Shown here one piece after another: positions 8,801 through 18,350 of a DNA stretch of 64,000 nt; position 1 is the first letter of the stretch; the number at the start of each line of letters is the position of its first letter. Under the pieces are notes generated by a model. The model had not been told where the DNA came from and made no database searches. It saw only the letters and a list, made by a program, of their open reading frames with translations. The position numbers and the translations under genes are program-made. The stretch is from Ceratobasidium sp. AG-K (taxonomy: Eukaryota; Basidiomycota; Agaricomycetes; Cantharellales; Ceratobasidiaceae), in the NCBI GenBank assembly GCA_037039685.1, contig JAWNGF010000012.1, forward strand, positions 558,001 through 622,000, read 5' to 3'.

Positions 8801-9245
8801 AGAAGAGATAAACCCGGGGGATAAAGTCTGGCTTAGTCATCAGAATATTTCCACAGATAGACCCTCAGTAAAACTCTCCCACAAAGTTTTAGGCCCTTAC
8901 AAAGTAATGGAAAAAGTAGGAACTCATGCCTTTAGACTGGAATTACCAAAATCAATGAAAGTTCATCCTGTCTTCCACGTTATGCTGCTCAAGAAATTCC
9001 ACTCTGATCCCCACGGCCGCGAACCCGCTCAACCACCCCCTATTGTCACACAAGATGGAGAGGAAGAATGGGAAGTCGAAGAGGTCCTTAATTCCAAGAA
9101 AATCCGCCGTCAACTCCACTATTACGTTAAGTGGAAAGGATACTCTCATGCAGACAACTCTTGGCAGTCAAAGGAAGATCTCAAGAACGCTCCTGAACTG
9201 GTTGATAAATTTCACAAACTCCATCCCACAGCGCCAGGCCCTTAG
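5847..9245 (+). CDS. pol: Pol polyprotein of inner chromovirus
   Basis: An uninterrupted 1,132-codon frame; the real start is probably the upstream frameshift rather than this ATG. Domains in order: aspartic protease (LLDCGATSCF, about residues 44-53, with Cys where Ser or Thr is usual after Asp), reverse transcriptase with YIDD near residue 359, RNase H with ETDASG near 505, an integrase zinc finger (HHCC, about 713-755), an integrase core with the D/D/E triad (the Asp of the YDMIV segment, about 780; SDRGST, about 844; SERANQ, about 880), a GPY/F module (LGPYKVMEKVGTHAF), and a well-preserved chromodomain (EWEVEEVLNSKK, then YYVKWKGYSHADNSW, about 1071-1126). It cleaves, copies and integrates the element. 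No inactivating mutation is seen. Confidence 0.96.
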   Translation: MDELEIMSISNENQLYLDFTAHPLATAPGSKSVNRSKRFSGQALLDCGATSCFINPSLAKEANLPLFQHEKPKTLRVIDGREVSSGKVTHYTKFKLVMGTHSSEIECHVTNIGRHPIVLGMSWLKKHNPQINWKNRTIAYTSEFCSKNCLEVPSTLQIAAETTLPEEYKEFADVFDESRLEELPPHRPTDITLDLLPEAKLKHGPIYKTSPAEDKEMKKVLETLIRRGHIQISKSPLASPVLFVKKPHPEDPNNPELRFCVDYRYVNSLCKFNASGIPLLDQWLRALEGFVIGTTLDLAQGFHQTRIAAGHEWKTAFKTQYGMYEWKVMPFGLKNAPSSFQSLMNSIFRDIMGVFVLVYIDDIFVFSKRVEDHPGHVKEVLRRLREHKLIAKLRKCKFHQTKLEWVGLVISNKGIETDQEKVTAAMNWKDPKNVKQVQEFLGFVNFYRRFIQDFAGKARPLYNLLKKDQKWQWTSKEQEAMNALKEALKVAPVMMQPDQNKEFFLETDASGFATGAVLSQKDEEGKLHPVAFLSKSLNPAERNYDIFDKELLAIIRAFKEWRHLLQGTEKAIQVITDHKNLEYFSSSKQLNQRQIRWMNFLVDFNFQILYRPGSQNKKADILSRRYDLEPLGGVENQVLLKPDIFISAITPDQEINDLIREAILEDPRLEEAHNKLKNGEKVKDWEYREGLLMFKGKIFVPKDESIRNLILESRHDNITAGHPGQARTLELVSRTYYWPTMKKFVNSYVSHCETCIRIKPSNQLPTGLLRPLHIPERPWEEISYDMIVGLPESEGYDAILTVVDRFSKMAHYLPCKSTATAVDIANIFIANIWKLHGTPKATVSDRGSTFNSKFIKHLYKRLDIKPTFSTAYHPRTDGQSERANQVVEIFIRAFVNHRQNDWVALLPMAEFAYNNGIQASTGKTPFQICQGFNPRMNIGEESDYTVPEADAHAEFLLKGYDEVKAALILANQSYKYYFDKGAKEPEEINPGDKVWLSHQNISTDRPSVKLSHKVLGPYKVMEKVGTHAFRLELPKSMKVHPVFHVMLLKKFHSDPHGREPAQPPPIVTQDGEEEWEVEEVLNSKKIRRQLHYYVKWKGYSHADNSWQSKEDLKNAPELVDKFHKLHPTAPGP

Positions 9246-9255
9246 GAGGGGGTAA
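9244..9255 (+). other. Polypurine tract of inner element
   Basis: AGGAGGGGGTAA immediately precedes the 3' LTR and overlaps the pol stop codon. It is the expected primer site for plus-strand DNA synthesis and resembles the tract of the outer element. Confidence 0.8.
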
Positions 9256-9661
9256 TGTCATGAGCTGACTAAGCTCAGACATTTTATTCCGATTTTATAT
9301 CTTTTTTTCCGAACACTTTCCTTTTTTGGTACAAATGTCCTCTGGCGCTTAACTTGTATCATGTGATGTATTTGTCTTTTCATTTGATATTGGTGATGCT
9401 TCCGGAACTTCCAGAATGCCGAGTCATATCTCTTATCTCGGTTGTACTCGGCTTTCCCACACTGATAAATGATGACGTGGCACTGATCCCTCATGTATAT
9501 AAACCCAGAGGTCAAGCCGGTTAACGACAAGGCTTGACCTCCTTTCCACTAGGACTTGCTCAATCAAATCCTCTAAACTATCACTATTCCTTGGGTTCTA
9601 AGACTTGCCTAAGTCGAACCCCTTAACCTTTATACATACCTAATTGACCCAAGTCGGGACA
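9256..9661 (+). repeat. 3' LTR of inner chromovirus
   Basis: Matches 2721-3126 apart from one visible substitution. It is followed at 9662-9666 by the target duplication GTGCT, after which the outer pol sequence resumes. Confidence 0.96.
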
Positions 9662-12421
9662 GTGCTTCTGCAGATTATAACTAAACTCCACAATTGGTAA
9701 CAAGTCCGCCCAGTCGTCCTGCTGGTAGTTGACAAAGGATTGTAGCCAGCCTTCCATCCACTGGTTGATTCTTTCCGTTACCCCATCAGTTTGGGGGTGG
9801 TAGGCAGTGCTGAAGCTTGGGCTAGTTCCAACTCTCTTGTAGATGGCCTTCATAAGTCTTGAATTGAAAGTAGTTCCTTGGTCAGAGGTAGTGCTTTTAG
9901 GGAAACCGTGTAACTTCCAAACATTTGTGACAAAGAGATTTGCAAGGTCGCTTGCTGTGTGAGATTCTTTGCAGGGTATGAAATGCACCATTCTTGAGAA
10001 TCGGTCCACCACTACCATGATGCTGTCTGACCCCTTGGATTTTGGCAATTTTACCACAAGGTCAAAAGCTATGTCTTCCCAGGGTCCCCTTGGAATTTCT
10101 AGTGGCTTGATTGGGACTATTGACTTTGATCCCTTTGTGCGTTGGCAAGTTTCACAGGACTCCACGTATCTGTTTATGCTTTGTTTCATCCCTGGCCAGA
10201 AGTATCTTCTTGATATTAGTTCCAATGTCCTGGCCTGTCCCTGATGACCCGCAATCTTTGAGTCATGGTGAATCTGCATGATGGCCAGTCTGGCTTCCTT
10301 GTCCTCTGGTATGTAAATCCTTCCTTTGAACCATAACAGTCCTTCCTTGAAATCGTAATCTCTTGCACTGTGTTGCAGGTTTTTTGGTAACGTTTCCTTT
10401 GATTTGCAGATTTCTTTGATTTGTGCCAACCCTTCATCTGTTTCCTGTGCTTCTTTGATTGTTGCTATGATGTCTGTGTCTACCTGCCCCATAAATCCTT
10501 TAAACCTTTTGACGGATATCATGACCTGTTCAGGCGTGGGGATATCTTCATGGTCTGATCGTCTTGACAGTAGGTCCGGTTTTGATGAAAGGACCCCAGG
10601 GCGGTATATGATATCAAAGTTGTAGGAGGCTAGTAATTGATGCCATCTTGCGTGTCGACGGTTGAATGTCCTTGCTTCCTTCCAGAACTGTAGGTTCCTG
10701 TGATTGGTGTAGATAGTGATAGGATCCTTTGTTCCTTCAAGGTAAAGCCTCCAGTGTGTCAAAGATTCTATGATTGCCATAAGTTCTTTGTCGTGGACAT
10801 TGTAGTTGAGTTGAGCTTCATTGAAGGATTTTGATAGGAAAGCGATAGGGTGTAGGTAGCCAGCGTCTTGTCTTTGAGAGAGGATTGCTCCCATTGCTAC
10901 TCCACTCGCATCCGTTTCCAAAAAAAAAGGTTTGTCAGGGTTGGGGTGGCGTAGTGTGGGTTCCTTGCTAATTTCTTCCTTTAGGGCTTTAAATGCTTCC
11001 TGCTCATCATTTCCCCATTCCCATTTGTTATCCTTTCTTGTCAAGGTCGTCAAGGGTTTTGCTAGTCAGCTAAAATTCAGCACAAATCTTTGGTAGAAAT
11101 TTGCAAACCCTAGGAATGCTTGAACCTGTTTGACCGTCCTTGGTTCCTTCCATTCCTGTATCGCCTTGACCTTCTCTTCCTCCATTGAGATGCCTGTGTC
11201 GCTGATTCGAAGCCCGGTATATGTTAACCTGGTGACAAAGAATTCGCATTTTGGGAGTTTTGCAAACAGGTTTTCATCCAGTAGGATCTTCAGTACCTTC
11301 CTGACGTCCACAGTATGTTGACTTCTGTTTTTAGAGAAGACCAGGATGTCGTCAATGTAAATAATAACGCATACGTCGATAAGGTCGTGGAAGATGTGGT
11401 TCATGTATCTTTGGAATACGGCAGGCGCATTCTTTAGTCCAAATGGCATGACAACATATTTGAACAGTCCTTCCTTGGTTCTGAAAGCTGTTTTCCATTT
11501 GTCCCCTTCCCTGATCCTGATATTATTGAACCCCATGCGTAGATCGATTTTGGAGAAGATTTTTGCGTCCTTAATTTTGTCCAAGAGGTCTTCCATCAGT
11601 GGCATTGGGAACCTGTCATCCTTTGTGATCGCATTCACCCCTCTGAGATCTTGAACAAGCCGTAATTGGCATACAGCTTCTGGGTTTTTTGGATCAATCA
11701 GCTTTTTTACAAAGAAACAGGGCAATGCAATGGGTGATTTGCTTGGTCGGATTTTTCCGGCCGTGATTTCCTCGTCCAGGTATTCTCTTAGTGCAATTGA
11801 CTTGGCTGGAGAGAGCGGGATTGGTCTGGCCGGTTTCAGGAGTTCAGCTCCTTCCTTAAAGTCAATGGCGCAGTCATATGGGCAATGATCCGGGATTCTT
11901 TTGAATTTTTCTTTGCTAAAAACGTTGGCAAATTCCCTGAATTCTTCAGGTAAGTCGTCTATCAAGGCTGTTCTCACTAGGATGGGATCTGGTTGCCATG
12001 ATATGTGCTTTGTTTTCCAGTTGATAACGGGGTTTGCTTCTTCTAACCATTCTAGCCCTAGGATAAGCTTGGTTTCCCCAGTGGGCATAGCAAAGAAGAC
12101 TTGTTTGAAGGTTCTTCCCTCTACTTCTAGTTCTATCTTGGCCTTGAATCATATTTGGTGAGGAAGTTCCTTTCCTTGGATGCTGATTACTTTTTGTGGG
12201 GTGGAAAGTTCAATGAGTGGGATACTGTTGGAGCGAGCCCAGGAGATATCCAAGAAGTTTTTTGATGCTCCTGAGTCAACGAGGGTTGGGATAGGGTCTG
12301 TGATTCCGGCAATGTTCGAGTAAACAATGGTTGATTCATTTGTTGCTCTAAAGTACACTGATTTGTTTGCCGGTTCTTTGGTCTCTCCACACACAGCTAG
12401 AGGGAGACCTCGACTTTTCCC
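9662..12421 (-). pseudogene. pol: Outer-element pol: protease, RT, RNase H and integrase, with two TGA stops
   Basis: Minus-strand frame running from the slippery site at 12421 to the inner insertion at 9662. The protease motif LVDSGASKNF lies just after 12300. A TGA at 12149-12151 then interrupts the frame. The RT follows (FFVKKL, YIDDILVFSK) up to a second TGA at 11066-11068, in the segment that normally reads NFS-R-LAKPL. RNase H (LETDASGVAMGAIL) and the integrase zinc finger and core (FDLVVKLP, SDQGTTFNS) follow. The frame is identical on both sides of each stop, and both stops fit CGA (Arg) to TGA. At 9662 the integrase is cut by the inner element, and the same frame resumes at 2715. Two point stops and one insertion make it non-functional. 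Confidence 0.93.
12380..12421 (-). promoter_or_regulatory. -1 frameshift signal, gag to pol (outer element)
   Basis: On the minus strand GGGAAAA (12421-12415) is in gag frame as G GGA AAA. After a five-base spacer, GGTCTC (12409-12404) can pair with GAGACC (12385-12380). The gag TAG stop is at 12399-12397, and the -1 frame is open into pol. The heptamer is identical to that of the inner element although the surrounding sequence differs. Confidence 0.68.
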
Positions 12422-14394
12422 AATTCTGGTTTGTCCTCCAGTTTCCCTTCACGTCCTTTTAGGTTTGGTTCCTCCTTCTTCCATTCCTTTTCGGGGCAAT
12501 TTACTAGCAGGTGCTTATCTGATCCACATTTTAGGCAACATTTTGCGGAAATTCTTGCCTTGTATATGTCATTGGGAAGCCTCTTTGTGGAGCTAGAGGA
12601 TGCTGTTGTTGTCTTTTGTCCCGTGGTATTCTTGATGGATTGCAATTTTTGATCAATGGAGATAGCAATTGAGATCCATTGGTCAAGAGATAGTTCTCAC
12701 TCCGTTCCGTCCTTGTTGATTAGGGTTAGTTCGAATCGAGCTAGTTTGGTTTTAACTTTGGGTTTCAATCCTTCTTTGAACTGGTTGATTAGGGCTTCAT
12801 GTCCCCAGTTGACGTCCACTAAGAGATATCGGAATTCTGAAGCATAGTTTGCTACCGAGTTGTTCTGTTGGCATTTCCTGATATCCATTTCGGCCTTTGC
12901 CTTCTTGTTGGGGTCACTGAATTGTTCCATGAAGTGGGATTTAAAACTTTCCCATGAGATTAGATTCTTGTTGTCTTCTCCTTTGTTCAGGGATCGTAGT
13001 AGCACTTGAGCCCAATGCGTAGCGGCTTTATTTTCTGATTTGAAGTTGGCTAGTGCTTCACGGATTCTCTCTTCATGGGAGTTGTATTGATCGCCAAGTC
13101 GGACAAAGTAGCTCTCCATTTGTGTGATGAACATTTCAGTGCCTTCTCCTTTCTTCCCATTGAAGGAATCTGGGTGTGTAACCTTAGGGCAGCGTGTTTC
13201 TCTGCTGGAAATGGGGTTATCAGTGAGTCGTTGGAGTCTTTGTTCAAGTTGCTCAATCCTGGTAGATTCTGCTTCTGGATGTGGTGGGGAATTTGATTGT
13301 CTGGACGGATTTTCAAGATGTTGAGATGCTTCGTCCATTTCTTCTCAAAGGTTGTTGATAGCTTCTTGTATTATGGTGACTTTTGTGGTAGTAGCACTCC
13401 CTTCTTGTCGTAAATTTTCTAGACCTTGAGTCACCGCTTCATTCCATTCGAGCTGTCCCTGTCTGGTGGTATTGAGTTCTTTGCGGACATTGTTCACAAG
13501 TCCTTGTGTGTTTGTAACCTCATTTTGTAGTTGGGTTACATCTTGACCAACCAGGAAGGTGTTATGTTCACTGTTTCTTGCGGCATTGAGAATATCCGTG
13601 AGGGTTCCTTGAATGGTGTTGACGGAGTTGTTGAAGATCTGCTGGTTATTTGCTAAGACTTGGGTGGCCTGTTCTAACCCGTTGAGTCTTCTGTCAATCA
13701 CTATTCTCATTCCGTCAATGACCCTTAAGAGTGCGTTGTGTCTTCCAAGCTGAAGATCGTCGAGATCATTGAGATTGCTAATCACGGTTCTACTGCTGGA
13801 GCTGGAACTTGAACTGGGATTCCCGGGTATGTCTTGGCCCTCTGTTGTTGGTTGCTGGGAATATCCTTGTGGCACATACGGTGGAGCAGGGTTTACAGGT
13901 GTCATGGCTTGTGAGCCTATTGGGATTGGGCCAGCACTGGTGATAGTTCCTCTGATTTGGGGAACTTGCGGAGCATGGGGAATGTGTGGTGTAGGTGGGG
14001 GTCTAATAGGAACAAGGGATATGCCCCCATGAGCTTCAGGCTGTGGGGAAAAGAACTGCCTTCTGGGTGTTGTGGGCCATAGTGGACGCAAGGGCCCAGG
14101 ACTTGCGTTAGAGATAGGGATTTGAATCATGGCTGGTGTGGGATCATAGGTAATGTCCCCTGGTTCCCTATTGACAATTGTAGGTTCTTCCTGGATGACC
14201 AAAACATTTTCGGCATCAAATGTTCCAGGCATAGAAGCTTGACTCTGTGGACGGGACCTCGCTGGTCCTCCGGCCTGTGCTTGTGCAATATCTTGTTTGT
14301 TGAGAGAACTCATGGGTCTTGCAGCCCTACTTGGTCCTCTCCTTGTTGACAGTGGCGTTGAGAGGCGTGATCCTGCGTCCTCCTGGATGGACAT
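12397..14394 (-). pseudogene. gag: Outer-element gag, broken by two TGA codons
   Basis: One continuous minus-strand frame of 665 codons from an ATG at 14394 (23 bases inside the 5' LTR) to TAG at 12397, interrupted by TGA at 13345-13347 and at 12697-12699. The long N-terminal part is Pro/Gln/Ser-rich, with a poly-Ser run, then a helical segment with coiled-coil character. A Gag capsid-like domain follows (HPDSFNGKKGEGTEMFITQ, then FMEQFSDPNKKAKAEM). The C-terminus has a CCHC knuckle (CLKCGSDKHLLVNC) near 12500-12540. The two stops would separate the N-terminal region, the capsid domain and the zinc knuckle. Both can be explained by CGA to TGA. Confidence 0.85.
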
Positions 14395-14402
14395 GGTTGA
14401 TA

Positions 14403-14414
14403 AGCTTGTTTTGT
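14403..14414 (-). other. Self-priming primer-binding site, outer element
   Basis: Minus-strand ACAAAACAAGCT begins two bases (TT) inside the 5' LTR. It is perfectly complementary to AGCTTGTTTTGT encoded at 14589-14578 in that LTR. The TT spacer and 12-nt length match the inner element, although the sequences themselves are unrelated. Confidence 0.62.
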
Positions 14415-14416
14415 AA

Positions 14417-14865
14417 TGTTGTAAGCTTCTTCTTAATGGCAATGAGACAAGCCGCAAGGGAGAGTGGACGGCACTAAGACCTAAGTGACCTCTTGAACCG
14501 CAACACACTTAAGTGTCTGTAGGCTCTAAAGGGTAGGGGTGGTTCTAAGTGTCACTCAAAAGGGATGTTTTGATGAGACAAAACAAGCTGGGGTTACCAG
14601 GCTTGTTGGTCCTCTATATATATTAAGAAAAGGGCCAAGTCATACAAGGCGCAGCCACACAAGTCAAACAAAGCAGCCAGTCAGGAGTGTCCATGTGAGT
14701 CATGCTGTATGAACAGACATGACTCGTACAAAGCACAGCCGTGTTACACAATGTAACAGAATAACCACAAGAAGGTGGCAACGCGGCAAACGGAAACACA
14801 ACACACAGGAGGGAACAGGCGAGCAAGACAATAGGCGAGACAATGGAGAGAGCTGGCTTGCGACA
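14417..14865 (-). repeat. 5' LTR of outer chromovirus
   Basis: 449-bp LTR, followed on the plus strand by the target duplication ACAGT at 14866-14870. On the minus strand a TATATATA box (about 14622-14615) precedes, by roughly 30 bases, the segment 14589-14578 that matches the PBS. A 7-bp inverted repeat (AACAAGC/GCTTGTT) lies between TATA and that segment, as in the inner LTR. Confidence 0.95.
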
Positions 14866-14870
14866 ACAGT

Positions 14871-17510
14871 GAATGGCCATATTGGTTGTGTCACACTACA
14901 CATCCACCCCAATAGAATTGGAGTCAAACTTGTCCAAAATGTATTATGACACTTCTCAGTGAAGTGAACGTCAATTTAGCATTCAGGTGTATTTATTAGC
15001 GAATTTTAGAGCCGATTTTGAAAGATTTTTCCTTGCGGTGTTTCAAGGAGTGGTATGGTGCAAGGATTGGTAAATCACTGTATGGATGTTGCCCCACTTC
15101 TTGGCATCCCCAATGCGCAAGTCCTATCACGGGCAGCCCCACAGCCTAGACTTTGAGTTGAAGAACCTCACCAACGTCGTATAATTTCGCAAATCACAAT
15201 CTCTACAAATGTGTAAAATACCGTTTTTTGGTATCAAAGTGTGATACGTAACGACATGATTGATGTTACCATAAATAAGCAAGTCCCACCCATTTACTCA
15301 ACCAATCTTGCTCAAATCAAGGAAAATGGTAATTTCCAGCTCCTCTGTAACCTCTGTCTATCTCATGAAAAGGCTGAATCTTGGATCTATCGGCGCAATA
15401 ATTGTCGGAGCTGACTGGGCCTGAAGCACCGGCTTGGCCAGCCGCGACCGATTTGCGTCATATTCTAGCATACTGTGGGTGCTCGATATTGATACAATAA
15501 ATGGCACGACATAATTATACAGGGGGGCGGACTTGCACCAGGAAAGTTTCCACCTATCAGTATCCACACTTAAGAGCCTTTCCCTGGCATCGGAGGCGGT
15601 GGTGCTCAACCAAAAGCGAGAAATCTCGTTTGGCTCGTGAGTTCTTGTGATGGCGGGAACTATCTCGTCAAGCTTGTGATGGTTCGTGAGTGCTCACGAG
15701 ATGTTACGAGCAGAAACGAGCCTTTTGCTCGTTTGTCTCCTGAGCGCTTATGAGCAATCCCGAGCGCTCCAGAGACCGCCGAGATAGTCCCGGGCATCAC
15801 GAGACCTCAAGAGCCAACCGAGATTTCTCACTTTTGGTTGAGGGTGTCCCGGTCCGCGGCGGGGCAGCTAGAGATGTGCGCCTGGATCAAGGCTTCGGCG
15901 CGTAGAACCCGCCCTTGGGCGCACAGCTTTCCCCCCTTGAGATGGGGTCCTTGGTCGGCTCAATTGCTGGGACGTGAGCCTGGGTCGAGGTAGCTCTACT
16001 GCCGATGCCTGAGACGGACAGACACAGAAGCAACCTCATTTTCGAGCGTCTCAGTCTCGCGTTTGTTTGGAAATGACGAGCGAGGCGCATCGGACGAGTA
16101 TACTGGTAAAATTGCCGTGTAGCTAGGGTCCTCGTCAATCGTGCACGGTTTGTCCCCGGGTGATGAAGTCATGGTTGGGACAGTTGTTGTGGCGAGGAAA
16201 CCTAACGCACACAGCCTCAGTGCCACATTCACATGTCCGCCACATGGTCAACGTGAGGTGGTTTGATTTGACTGAAACGAGAAAAAAACACAATTATGTT
16301 TACGTCGGTGGCCACACTACTCGCGGACTTACCAGCTCACGTGGCGCCCCTTGGCCCTCTTCCACTGAGGCCATCCACCAGAGATCGGGGCCTTTGAATT
16401 CCCGCGGATTTTCAGTTATATGTCTCGAGGCGTTAGTTGCCTCTTAATCCGCCCCTTGTCATCTAGGTACTGCTAGGCTAAGATCTGAATTGACGACAAC
16501 TCCGGAGAAAGTGGGAGGCACAGTCCTTTGTGACTACATCCAATGTCGGCGATAACATCTAAATTATTTGGTGCTATTGGTATATCAAGCCCGAAATGGA
16601 GAGTGTGTTTATGAAGTGACCTACTGAGTAAGGGAAGCCCCTTTGATTCTTTTCGTGTTCCACTCTGGCTCCGTAATCTTTATGACGAGGCTAGAATTGC
16701 CTACCGGCTGCGATAAAAACTAATGTCTAGGGGCTGAGTTGGCAGGATTATTTGTGTTTGTTCCTCATCCTGGCACGCCGCAGCAAAAAGGTCTGATGGG
16801 TTGAAAGTACATGTATGATAGTGATTCCTAATTACGACATTTCACATAACACCCCATATAAAGTAAATGACCGGCAACAGGCAAGCGTGCTAAATCGAGT
16901 GCTGTGTCAAGGCAACTTTCCTCGAGCCTCGCATAGTTAGCATTCTCGTGTATTAGTTAGCCCGTTGGGAATCCTAGGTGTGAGTTCATACCTTGAGGTA
17001 GTATTTAGCGTCAAACTAGCTTAGAGAGACCCGAATGAGCACAGGGAAGTCCTAACTACGGGGGGGTGGGGGGGTTGAATTTGTGCCAACGTGCTTATTA
17101 GCGCTAATTAGCGGCAATCAGCTCAGTAGCTTTTCACTGGTGCACTGGGTTTACGCTCTCCCAATTACTTCTCGGCAAATCTTGGGCTAAAGGTCTAATC
17201 AGCGTGTATCGTAGTTGTGACCAGACACTGCCCAAAAGCTGACATCAGCGACTTGGAGGCAGAGGAATCACGCCTCTACTGCAAACGAATTCATTACAGT
17301 GGTATATTACGATACTAGAGTCACACATACATTCAACATGGTGCCATGTAAATTCCTCAGCAGCAAAAACGCGAAGGGTCAAATTCAGAGTTGGCTAATC
17401 ATGGGATAAGGTTAGCATAAAAATATAATCGTTGGAGAGCGACAGACAAATGTATTTGCGTAAATGAGCTCGGGGGAAGGAGGCGATACCGTTCTTCGTT
17501 GGCTAACACT
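14871..17510. other. Gene-poor spacer with one MITE
   Basis: Only short frames without recognisable domains are present. The fold-back element at 15605-15842 is described separately. From about 17285 the sequence is similar to 23577 onward, which marks the start of the duplicated A unit. A run of G at about 17061-17075 is a simple low-complexity tract. I see no RNA gene. Confidence 0.5.
15605..15842. mobile_element. MITE with long terminal inverted repeats
   Basis: The left end (CTCAACCAAAAGCGAGAAAT) and the reverse complement of the right end (CTCAACCAAAAGTGAGAAAT) match over about 50-75 bases with a few substitutions, so the 238-bp unit could fold into one hairpin. It is flanked on both sides by GGTG (15601-15604 and 15843-15846), a possible 4-bp target duplication. 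It has no coding capacity. The interior is rich in CTCGTGAG-type short palindromes. Confidence 0.7.
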
Positions 17511-18350
17511 TTATTCGTCGTCTCCCTGGACTGCTTCAAATCTTTCCCTCAACTTAGCGGCACAATTATTAAGTAAGTGCATCAGGCAGACTCTGAATAA
17601 ACTAACCTGTCGTGCCCTCTCGATCTGCGTTCTGGCACTACTTAGTTTATCTTGAAACTCCCTGTAAACGCTTTGCTTTGCCTCTTGATCTGGGGTGTAG
17701 CGTATGCAGCCAAATCTCCCGCGTCTCCCAGACATATCAGTCTCATAGGAAGCGTCGGGATACGTTTGGAGCATGCATTCCCAGACGAGCCCGGCATAGA
17801 GATAACAGTTGGAGTCGACGACGCTATACTCCGGATACAACTGTGATACAGCATTTGCCAGAGTAACAAGCTCGTAGAAATAAAAGGGGATCTCAGTTGA
17901 GAACCCGAGTTTCTCCAGCAGCTGGTGGGACTTGAATGAGCACTCTAGCAACAGTTTCGATAAGTTGCCGTCATATGCTACTCTAAACTGGTCGTCCGCT
18001 CTACCTGCTGTCGAACAGGATTGAGAACGAGTTCTCGTCGTGAGGCTAGGGGTTAGATGGGCATTTCGATCAAGGATCATATAGTTGATAAACCCCTCAT
18101 TAGCTGTATCCTTGACCTCGAAGAGGAGGAATTCATGTGCTAGTTTCGATTTTGTTCGCTTCCCATACCATGCAGAGGTCACGATGACTGTATCGGCAAG
18201 CGAAGTGGGGTTACACATATTCACGATTGAGCTGTAGAGCTGTTCTGACTGGAAGATATAGGCTGAGGCGCTGGCGAGCCTTTTAGGTCCACCGAGCTTT
18301 TTGTCAAATCCTGGAGGAAAGATATCTTTGTGGCGGGTTTTAGGTATCAT
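17511..18350 (-). CDS. Orphan family A protein, copy 1
   Basis: A single open frame of 279 codons. I chose the ATG at 18350 because similarity to the second copy (23785-24660) begins there (M-x-P-x-x-RHKDIFPPGFD). The two proteins share long blocks, for example GKRTKSKLAHEFLLFEV, a FRVAYDG segment, PFYFYELVTLA, and LYAGLVWECMLQTYPDASYE. I recognise no domain; there is no signal peptide or membrane segment, and it looks like a soluble globular protein. A 5' splice site (GTTAGT) near 17605 may begin a short intron, because the last 25 codons diverge from copy 2 until a common FEAV/YEAV ending. The coding sequence is conserved while the flanks are more diverged, which argues for a real gene. Confidence 0.65.
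   Translation of the reverse strand: MIPKTRHKDIFPPGFDKKLGGPKRLASASAYIFQSEQLYSSIVNMCNPTSLADTVIVTSAWYGKRTKSKLAHEFLLFEVKDTANEGFINYMILDRNAHLTPSLTTRTRSQSCSTAGRADDQFRVAYDGNLSKLLLECSFKSHQLLEKLGFSTEIPFYFYELVTLANAVSQLYPEYSVVDSNCYLYAGLVWECMLQTYPDASYETDMSGRRGRFGCIRYTPDQEAKQSVYREFQDKLSSARTQIERARQVSLFRVCLMHLLNNCAAKLRERFEAVQGDDE

Larger units (their letters stand above)
2721..9661 (+). mobile_element. Inner Ty3/gypsy chromovirus nested in the outer pol
   Basis: A complete 6,941-bp plus-strand element. The 406-bp LTRs (2721-3126 and 9256-9661) start TGTCATGAGC and end GTCGGGACA and differ at one position that I can see (2805 a versus 9340 g). The target duplication GTGCT is present at 2716-2720 and 9662-9666. 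Internal order: self-priming PBS, a coiled-coil ORF pair, gag, a -1 frameshift signal, pol with chromodomain, polypurine tract. Gag and pol are intact, so the copy is recent and possibly active. Confidence 0.97.
714..14865 (-). mobile_element. Outer Ty3/gypsy chromovirus, interrupted by a nested element
   Basis: A complete minus-strand LTR retrotransposon. Two 449-bp LTRs (714-1162 and 14417-14865) begin TG and end CA in plus-strand view and differ at about two positions. The flanks 709-713 and 14866-14870 are the same five bases, ACAGT, so the boundaries are certain. On the minus strand the order is 5' LTR, PBS, gag, frameshift site, protease-RT-RNase H-integrase-chromodomain, an extra ORF, polypurine tract, 3' LTR. 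Removing the nested 6.9-kb element leaves about 7.2 kb. Four in-frame TGA codons break gag-pol, so this copy is not autonomous, although its LTRs are still nearly identical. Confidence 0.96.

Noticed and set aside
12397..13347. TGA read as a sense codon (recoding) in the outer element
   Set aside because: TGA is a normal stop in the host genes here (for example both glycosyltransferases end in TGA), and the inner element has no internal TGA; decay is the simpler explanation.
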